Of a stretch of DNA of 19,233 nt, positions 8,250 to 16,006 are shown piece by piece. Position numbers and translations under genes: made by a program. The DNA is taken from the NCBI GenBank assembly GCA_001970855.1, contig LSSN01005269.1, forward strand, positions 1-19,233. Direction: 5' to 3'. Under the pieces are notes generated by a model. The model did not search any database. It worked only from the letters and a program-made list of their open reading frames with translations, and was not told the origin of the DNA. How positions within the stretch are numbered: the first letter of the stretch is position 1; each line of letters starts with the position of its first letter. The stretch is from Smittium culicis. Taxonomy: Eukaryota > Kickxellomycota > Harpellomycetes > Harpellales > Legeriomycetaceae.

Positions 8250-10255
8250 TTAGTGAATTACTTCCTTCGATATATTATCTACAGGAGTTGTGATTTCATC
8301 TATTTCGATTGTTTCTTTTTGGCTCATACATACATCATCATTGACATCTAGATCCAGGTCATGGTTCTTTGATGAAATATTATCATTTTCTTCATTTTTT
8401 CTATTTCTATTTTCTTCCATTTCATTTTCAATAGAGTTAGTTTTGGGATTTATGGTATTGTTATGTTTTTTTAAATTATCATTCAGTTTTGGATACCCTT
8501 TGTCCTCTTTCTCGTATATTTCAGGCGATTCAATACTATAATCGTGTGAAGTTGGGGTATTCTTGTGCATAATAACATTTTTTTCTGGATTTTTTGTAAG
8601 ATTATTTAGCGCTGTTACATAAACTGGAGGGAAAATACTTTTTGCATTGTTAGCATTTACCATTGCAGATTTATTGGATAGATTTGTATAATTTTTAGTT
8701 TCAGTTTTATTTTTTTTTAATTCTACGTTATTATTATTAGCGTTTTATTTACCCAAAAATTTTTTACAATTGGTACAGGGTTTTTTCCAAACATGACTTC
8801 TTTTGTTTTTGGGAAACTGATCTTTCTTTTTTTGATATCAGTAACACCAGGGTTTATAGGATCTGTTCTTTCAAACTTAAACTCTTTTCTTAAATTTGGA
8901 GTATTATAATATAATTTGCCAATTATTATATAATTTGCTAATTATAAGATTTATTGTTTTAGTATTTATAACCTAGTTTATTGGAATTCGATTCTTTTAT
9001 CCTTTTTCAGATGTAAACAATATTTTTATGTTTTTAGTAGAGTGCCATTCTGACCATACAATGTTAAATGCAAATATATCGTGAATACATCCTAGTTTAC
9101 TAAGTTTTTCTTCTACACCTTTCAAAATATCTATTATATTTATATTTTTATTTCACGTACTGAGATATTTAAGATATTACCATTACTATCCACCATTTTG
9201 TAAAATAGTATTTTCACCATTTTTTACTAATATATTCCTTAAGTAGAATGCTATACAATCTTTCTCAGTATGAAAGGATAAACTAAGTTTTTAGTGAATT
9301 TTTTAAAGTCAAAACCACAATGTATTCTTTAGTTTCGCTTATTAAACCTCTCATTGTATCAGAGATATTGTCTTTAATCAAGGAGTTATAACATCCGACG
9401 AATTTTTCACCTCCTCTTTTTCACATCACAGTATGAGGAGTTCTCATCCTTTCATTGAGCAGATCAATATCCGAAACTTTTTTCACTTCAGATTCCAATC
9501 CTGGAAAGTGGCTAACTGTTTTTTTTTATAACGTTTTTAGACATTATTTTTGAGTTTTTTTTATTTGTGTATATATTTTTTTATTATTTTTTTATTTTTT
9601 TTTATTGCTTTCCAGATTTATGGGAATGACTTCCTTTACTATTGAGCTATACTTGGGTACTCGGATAGATTTAGTTACGTTTTTAAATTCAATTTCTTTT
9701 GGTTCCACCCGAAGATCTTTCGATCGATCAGGAGGATCGCCGTTGTTTAACATGATGCTGAGTATTTTGGTCAGTTGCTAAATATCTAACTTTTTTCGTT
9801 TGCAGTCGATCATCGCGGTTGTAGCTAATAATTTCCCTTGTACTGTGTGAATAAATATCACTTTAAAAGATATTTGACTCCGTACAAATTTCTAATAAAT
9901 AAGCCACCAAAGATTTTTGGTAATTAGAGTATTGTGGCTGACTCGACTGTTTTCGAACGCTGAACTTGTGTACAGAGATTTTATTATACTTTTTTTGAAA
10001 AATCAGTTCCTCTTGTTTCTAGATGGTACTCCTCTGGAATCAATTTCCTCTTCTTTCTAAGTGGTACTTCTCTGTAATCGCTGATCGTTACTTTATCTAT
10101 ACCCGTCCAAGGATAATGTAAAAGTATGTGAAATTTTAGTATAGTGTACTTAGAAAAGTATTTAATTAAGCCCCTAAATCACGGTAAGGCATTTCACTCT
10201 TAGAAGATTCAGAATTAGAGGCCGAAGGTGTGGGTACAGAGTTATAAAAAAAGTG
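8250..10255 (-). pseudogene. LINE ORF1 (nucleic-acid-binding protein), broken
   Basis: Coding-like blocks run from a Ser-rich stretch (PTPSASNSESSKSEMPYRDL, near 10245-10170) through VIFIHTVQGKLLATTAMIDC (near 9850) and NNGDPPDRSKDLRVEPKE (near 9745-9690). They continue with GGEKFVGCYNSLIKDN (near 9415) and GCIHDIFAFNIVWSEWHS (near 9090-9025) to an intact acidic, Asn/Glu-rich 137-codon tail (8663-8250). Stops include TAG at 9892-9894 and 9778-9780 and TGA at 9421-9423. Frames also shift, near 9990, in the A-rich tract about 9540-9600, and near 9150. Position directly upstream of an endonuclease/RT ORF identifies it as ORF1. I see no clear zinc knuckle. It is less certain that the part above 9753 belongs to ORF1. 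Confidence 0.6.
10007..10082. repeat. 38-bp imperfect tandem duplication in LINE 5' part
   Basis: Units 10007-10044 and 10045-10082 both begin TTCCTCTT, share TGGTACT and CTCTG at the same offsets, and differ at a handful of sites. Because 38 is not a multiple of three, the duplication shifts the reading frame. On the LINE sense strand it translates as charged sequence (VPLRKKRKLIPEEYHLETRG). Confidence 0.8.
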
Positions 10256-10683
10256 AAAATAAATTCAATCTAAACAATATATATTTTAATATTTTAATCT
10301 GGATAGGATAATATGAAGGCGATCTCTAAACCCATAAATTAAAACCAAATACTTATATTTTTTTGTAATTTTAGTTTACTAGCTATAAAATTAAAATGCT
10401 TTTAAAATCTAATAGTTATTATTTACACTTCTAACATTTAAATAAATTAATCGCAAAGTTTTTTTTATCTGACTACAAAAATGCCAAGGCGCGAGAATAA
10501 AAAATTGTATTTTATTACGTTACCAACTAATTTTCAATAATCATTGTATCATTAGTCGTTGATTAAGAAAACCAAAAATTGTATATCTTAGATCCTAAAC
10601 AAGAATAAGTTTTTATTTTTATATTTTAGAAAATCTAACATTGACCATTTCATTAGAAAATCATTATAAATAGGTATTAAGAT
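10256..10683. other. Gene-free AT-rich stretch
   Basis: I see no coding block, RNA gene or clear repeat between the LINE 5' side and the next relic. It probably includes LINE 5' untranslated sequence and its insertion junction, which I cannot place. Confidence 0.5.
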
Positions 10684-10990
10684 TTATAAAAGTAATTACT
10701 AAATCACTCTTTTATACCGAATTATTAGCCTCTAAATGTAGAATATTGGAACGAGAGGGTTTTGTGAACAATTGACGTTTTCAAGCTCCAGCAATTGGGT
10801 ATCATGAACGCTATCCAGAAATTAAAACATTTCAGCTAAATAATATATTAGGCGTAGTTTGTATGATATCGGAAAAGTTTAAAGATTGAGTACGATATTC
10901 TCAAACCCCTTCTCGAAAAGAATCATTTAAACCTGCTCATAATTTAACATATCTGCCACAGGATAAAAATTCTGATTTTTTTTTTTTATA
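10684..10990 (+). pseudogene. Unassigned coding-like relic
   Basis: One + frame is readable for about 100 codons with only two stops, both TGA (near 10768 and 10886). Segments include FYTELLASKCRILEREGFV, FQAPAIGYHERYPEIKTFQL, LGVVCMISEKFKD and SQTPSRKESFKPAHNLTYLP, ending in a T-run near 10980. Composition is protein-like and more balanced than the flanks. The two TGA codons would fit Trp (NN-W-RFQ and FKD-W-VRY), the same pattern as in the LINE and MULE. I do not recognise the family; a third decayed transposable element or a dead host exon are both possible. Confidence 0.4.
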
Positions 10991-11509
10991 AAAAAAAATA
11001 AAAAGGAGTTTTTCATTGTAATTTATACATATGGAATTCCACCTACAGCATGCTGATAACGCTTAGAATATCGAATATTAAACATTCATAAAACAAAATC
11101 ATTATATTTATTTGTATTTTTCAATTATTACTTGATTAATTAAAAACAAAGCTCAAAGCTACTGTGTTGGTATCACCTCTGCCCATAATCATATATAGCC
11201 ATTATTTTAATAGAAGCACAGTCTAGAAATATGGATATAGAAATAAATTAAACGCTTTAATAAGTGTCAATAATTGGTTAAAAGTCAAACTTTTGGCTAT
11301 AAATCTAATTGAGGTGTGTTTTCATAAATATTAGTAATAAATGTTGATGTGTTGATCATTCAATGGCTATGAGCTAGTGATAGTGTAGCAAAATAAAATA
11401 AATTCGGCATTTATAATATAATAGTATTTAGCTTGGCACTTTCAAGGCGCCTTAAGATTTTTTTAATTCTGAAAATATTTTAAAGTTAGTGATAATAATA
11501 ATAACCAAG
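10991..11509. other. Gene-free AT-rich stretch
   Basis: Nothing recognisable was found on either strand. It lies between the relic ending near 10990 and the presumed SAC1 3' end. Confidence 0.5.
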
Positions 11510-11515
11510 TTTATT
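11510..11515 (-). promoter_or_regulatory. Possible SAC1 polyadenylation signal (AATAAA)
   Basis: AATAAA on the minus strand, about 88 nt past the SAC1 stop codon. In such AT-rich DNA the hexamer can occur by chance, so the call rests on its position. Confidence 0.4.
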
Positions 11516-11602
11516 ATATTTTATATTGAAAAAGAAAAAAAATAAATAGTGAAAGAGCAAAAAGCTGGAATATAATAGATGCTAAATGGAGAGAAAAAAA
11601 GA

Positions 11603-14600
11603 TTATTTCTGTTTGCTAGAGGTATCGTTTCCACGAAAGATAGTAGTGTAAGGAAGTGGCAATCCGATTCCGCTTCTTGGGCTCTGCCCAAGGTGTCTGT
11701 ATTTATACTTTACTAACGTTGGCCAGTTTAGAAAATAGTCTGTAATTTTGAGGGATACAAAGCTGGTCAAGATTACAAAAAAAAAGAAAGAGATAAAGGA
11801 GGATACAAATGCTATGAGGAAAGATGAAATAGGAGAATAGTCATTTCTTCGAAGAAATATCGATACGGAGATGAAAACAGTTATTATGTAAATCACCGGG
11901 ATCTACAAGGCAAAAATCAAATTTCAATTAAATAACTTTTAATAATCGGTAGAAATGAGATGTTAATTAAAAATGATGAAAATGGAATAGTAATAAACTT
12001 TACATATTTTTTTATTTGGTATATGTTTCTTGAAGAATGGTCCCCATTAGATACTTTAAATTCACCCAGAAATAAATCGATTGAATCCTAAATTATTAAA
12101 AATTTTTATTTGTGATTAATATACTTAATATAAGTAAAATAAAATACCTGTCTATCTCCATCAAAGTAATTGTTATATACAAATCTTTCAATTGAATTAG
12201 TCAGATCAGATAACATTCCTATTGCAGTCCGTTTACCAGTTCTATTAAAAATCAAATTGAAGTAAGAATTGGTAAGTAAAAAAAAAGCGAATCAGAAAGA
12301 GAACGAGATTAAAAAATCTAAATCTGTACAAAAAAAATATTTAATGAAGATAACCTTGTCAGGTCAGTTTTAAGGGCAGGTGTTCCAGCATAAGCCATGC
12401 TGATATAATCAGCGTTATCTGACCAAACATTTCTAAGTAAGTAAAATATTTGCGCATAATCTTCAATGCTTTCACCTGGCGATAATATATTAAAGTGAAC
12501 AAGTTCAGAATTTATCCAAAATATAGCTAATCCGAATTGCACAACGTTAGTTCGATCTAAGCAGTCCATACAATTTGTCCTTACAACACCCGTTTGTAGC
12601 TTCAGTAAAGAATTAGAATCAACACAAAATCTAAGCCCCCCAAAGGTGTTCAAATATTGAGATATTGAATTTGCAACTAAATTTCCAATAGGGGCGGACT
12701 TATTTTTTTTTGATTCAGAATGAAAATCATAGTGGAAGTAAAAAATTGATGGTAAATTGTTATTCTTTACTTGTCTCTCAAATGCTATACCAACAGGCTT
12801 TTCATATTTTGCCTTGTCAACCAAGTTTACCATTAAAATAGAATCATAATTACTTATAAGCTTGAAAGCATGCTTTTTGAAAGCCTCGCTCTAAAGATAA
12901 AAAAGGTGTTTAAAAATAAGTTGGATGTCTGTATATATCAAAATTAAATTTAAAAAAAAGAAACTTTAAAGGTAAATTATTTAGAAAGTTTGGGTTACGC
13001 TATTATTTTCGTCAATATAAAGTTTAGGTTTATATCGACCAGTTATTATTTGAGCAAATTTAATTGGAGCAGATCCTCTGATTTGAACGTAAGAAAGAAT
13101 ATAATTTTTAATTTCAGAGGAAGTATTTGAGCTATTGTTAATCATTATGCTCTCTCTTGCAGAAAATTCAAGAATTTGTTCTGTTTCAGCAGAATTAGCA
13201 GCGTTTCCGTTGTCATCTAGGCCTCGATGAAAGTAGCGTGTTCCTAAAATTAAAAGTCAAAATAAATCGTAAGTTAAAATTAATAATGTTTATGTAAACC
13301 CGTTAATATAAGGAAATTGAACCTTGGTTGTATTTATTTCTACGGGTGATTAAGGTAATGGATACTTCGTGGTTACTGATTGTAGATCTTTCGGTTTTAA
13401 CAACTATAATTACCAATAGAAATCGAGTTATAAGAGCTTGAAATCTATAAAACTATAAATCATTATATTTTTGATTTTTTTTTAAATTTTGAAATTACAT
13501 ACACCCGCTGATGATCGGAAGAATAAAGGGTTTTATCTAAATGGTATAAAAAACGAATGTGGTAAAGTTGGAAAGTATTATGTAAAATAGCATGGAAATA
13601 AAAGTTTGAGAATTATATAATGTAATAGTAGTTACATTAGGGGACTCAGCATAATACGATATTAGTCTTTCACATAAGTAGCTATTGAAAAAGAAGTCAT
13701 TATTTTTCTAAAAAGGCATAGATAATAATTATAAATACTGTCAGATATAGAAGCGATAAAGGTCATTAAAATGATTAAAATGAAGTTACGTATATATCGC
13801 TTTCAGAATATTTTTCTGACTTTTGACGTTGGACTGAGTTTGTCAAATCGTAAGTGTACGAAAAAAAGAAGTTTTTAGAATCAATGTATGAGTTTAATGA
13901 ACTCAGAAAATGGTTCTCTCTGCTTATCTATAGCAAAAATTTTGATAAAAGATACTAAGAATCTATTTAAGAGAAAAGAAAAATTTTTTTTAGCTGAACA
14001 TTACCTGGCTATAACTCAAGAAGCCTCCTTCACCGATTTTTTCAATGGTTACTTTAGAAACTTTGTAAATTTCATTGCCTGCGATAGAGCCTACCTTTTC
14101 GCGTTCGCTAATTATTATGATATAAAATCCTAAAAATAGAAAAATCAAAAGAACAAATCAATATGAATTTTTGCGAAAGTCTTTATAAATAAGTTTACCA
14201 GAAATTAGATTTATAATTCCAAAGAAGCCATATCCTCTAATTGTTTTTATTAAATTTCCCTTGTTCTCGATGAAATCTAAAAAGAGGAAAGTGATTTTTA
14301 TAATAAGTTGGGTGCAAATATGGAATTATATAATTAAACAAGCAAAATATCAGCAAAAGATAAAAAGGAACTTTACCATGTAAACGAATAAACCCTAGAC
14401 CATCAATATCCAAAGTGCGTGATTTTTCAGAGGATATGTTTTTTATAAGAGCCCGATCTTTATAAAACCAGCTTTTATAGGGAATAGAAAATATATTTAT
14501 AATAATATGAAGAAATTTAAAATATATGGTATATAGATGAAATTTTAAACTTACAATTGAAATAAAGTGTTATGTTTTCCCTACGTTTGTGATTGGTGAA

Positions 14601-14680
14601 TTGTGTTAATAGCTGGTAATAAAAAAATTATAAAGTTCTAGCGGAATTAAGATAAATTTTACAAAATAAATATATACCAT
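11603..14680 (-). CDS. SAC1: Sac1-type phosphoinositide (PI4P) phosphatase, 14 exons
   Basis: ER/Golgi membrane phosphatase that removes the 4-phosphate from PI4P. Exons (minus strand): 14680-14678, 14580-14555, 14471-14377, 14276-14199, 14129-14005, 13927-13790, 13707-13636, 13536-13503, 13403-13323, 13243-12999, 12890-12355, 12241-12148, 12087-12004, 11902-11603. All junctions are GT-AG and in frame, giving 636 residues, close to the family length. The Sac N-lobe includes GYGFFGIINLISG, YKVSKV and FFFSYTYDLTNSVQ. The core holds TRYFHRGLD, VNLVDK and the CX5R loop in RTNCMDCLDRTNVVQ (Cys406, Arg412). Then come ALKTDLTR, TGKRTAIG and DSIDLFLG. Two membrane segments (about 538-554 and 562-588) precede the Sac1 signature NWPTLVKY. 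The first two exons (ATG alone, then 26 nt, with a weak AAAAG acceptor at exon 3) are the least certain. The tail after NWPTLVKY is longer than usual and lacks a KKxx signal. Confidence 0.92.
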
Positions 14681-14901
14681 ATTTAAAATATTGGTTTGGG
14701 GTTATATTTGAGGTGCGGCTATATCTGGAGTTAATGAAATAAGTTTGGCTAAACAAAAATTAACATTTGAACTATAAATCTTTCTCGGTATAAACTATTA
14801 AAATCAAATATATACTTTTTTTATAGTTTTATCTAAGAACTAGGTTTGTGCGAACAGAAAAATCTATTGGCTGAAATTGATGAAATTAGGCCAATCATAG
14901 C

Positions 14902-14927
14902 CTATATTTTAGCACTATATTTTAGCA
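14902..14927. repeat. 13-bp direct tandem repeat
   Basis: CTATATTTTAGCA occurs twice back to back, identical, in the divergent intergenic region. Confidence 0.9.
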
Positions 14928-15063
14928 CTAAACTTTTTCCACTGTTTAGTAGACAAACTTGCAAGTAAAAAGCGCCGATTTTATTGTAATGATGATTTTC
15001 AGAGCTTAGTGGTTAGTTTCGCTAAACAACTAAAGTTTTTACACGACTGGGTATCAAATCTAT

Positions 15064-15080
15064 TGGCTATGAAATAGCCA
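15064..15080. repeat. Short perfect hairpin
   Basis: TGGCTAT and ATAGCCA are exact reverse complements separated by GAA. The hairpin overlaps one of the AAATCTATTGGCT motif copies. Function unknown. Confidence 0.6.
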
Positions 15081-16006
15081 TTTGTACACTTGCGCATTAG
15101 CTAATATCAACTATTGGATAATTAATTTCCAAACGAGGTCCGTGTATGTCATTGGATATAAAATTTAAGACTTGGCCATTATCATACGCTTATAAGAATG
15201 AAAATGCTATGAATGCCACGTTTTAATAAGCAGTAGACTACTGAATCTAAGGCAGTATTTAAAGTCATAATATGCTAGTTCACCACGTAGCGCGTCATTA
15301 TATTACCAGATATCCTAAAGACTTATTGATAAGTAAACACAAATCTATCAGCTATTTGATTTCGCATTATCATATGTATAACTGATACTCAAACACAGCT
15401 GCAAATAAATATAAAAAATATAGTAGAAACAGTTGTGGGCTGAAAAATATCTTTAACACTTTCCCGCCCAAAACTCTTAAAAAAACCAAATTTATGATTC
15501 GTTTATGGTTTATAATGAAATCTATTATTTGCTGTTTTAATACAGTATACCAATATTTCTTATGGACTCAGAATTATATTAAATAGGCTGAATGCATTTG
15601 ACTATTTTGTAGACAAAAAATAGCGTATCACCCAAGAAAGGGCAAAAATGTTAAAGCCCTGCAAATTTTAAAAGGGCAATTATTGAGTAACATAATTTGA
15701 AAAATCGTTCATATTCCCCAGTCAAGTGACTCGTTTTTATTGGCCAAATTTAATAGAATGAGTCAATGCGCTATTTTTCAATATCTACTATTTTCTAAAA
15801 GCGAATTAAAAAGATACTTTCCTTAAAATCTAGTATAGCGTATTAGAGTAACAATAATATGCATTTCAAGGCTCTCCCATAGTGGTATAATAAAACAATC
15901 AAATTAATACAAATGTTTGTCTATTGTGTTTACATTAATTGAAACCCTTTTTCTCTCTTATCTTTTCCAGGAATTTGTACTCGTAATATTCTGTATCTAT
16001 TTAATC

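Larger units (their letters stand above)
4240..10255 (-). mobile_element. Nearly full-length, inactivated LINE (L1-like non-LTR retrotransposon)
   Basis: On the minus strand a complete two-ORF LINE order can be followed: ORF1 (about 10255 to 8250), an 80-nt spacer, then ORF2 (ATG at 8170 to TAA at 4273) with APE-type endonuclease, reverse transcriptase and a C-terminal region. ORF2 would be about 1,300 codons, normal for the L1/Tx1 group. No LTRs or integrase are present. The copy carries at least a dozen nonsense codons and a few frameshifts, so it is dead. The ends are approximate: I found no clear target-site duplication and no long A-tail. A 3' untranslated region with AATAAA-like motifs may continue below 4273. 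Confidence 0.92.
14681..16006. promoter_or_regulatory. Shared divergent upstream region of SAC1 and MCC2
   Basis: This 1.3-kb stretch separates the head-to-head starts of SAC1 (minus) and MCC2 (plus), so promoters of both should lie here. I cannot pinpoint a TATA box reliably in such AT-rich DNA. It holds a 13-bp tandem pair (14902-14927), a thrice-repeated AAATCTATTGGCT-like motif (14860, 15056, 15341; the third copy has TCA for TTG), and a 7-bp-stem hairpin at 15064-15080. A short coding-like + frame near 15125-15220 (SLDIKFKTWPLSYAYKNEN) may be transposon debris. TTTTCCAG at 15963-15970, just before the MCC2 start, could be the end of a 5' UTR intron. Confidence 0.45.

Noticed and set aside
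13503..13536. Alternative SAC1 donor (phase 2) with the acceptor near 13446, keeping a hydrophobic insert after PIISG
   Set aside because: The GTATGT donor at 13502 with acceptor ATTATAG at 13404 restores PIISGFVKTERSTISN, which fits the family without an insert.
13888..14133. 81-codon open frame on the + strand
   Set aside because: It lies antisense over SAC1 exons 14129-14005 and 13927-13790, which carry clear Sac-domain sequence on the other strand.
15917..16006. Upstream in-frame extension of MCC2 exon 1 from a TTG codon
   Set aside because: It has no ATG, is hydrophobic and unlike a transit peptide, and contains a TTTTCCAG that may be a 5' UTR acceptor. The ATG at 16007 gives a normal transit peptide.
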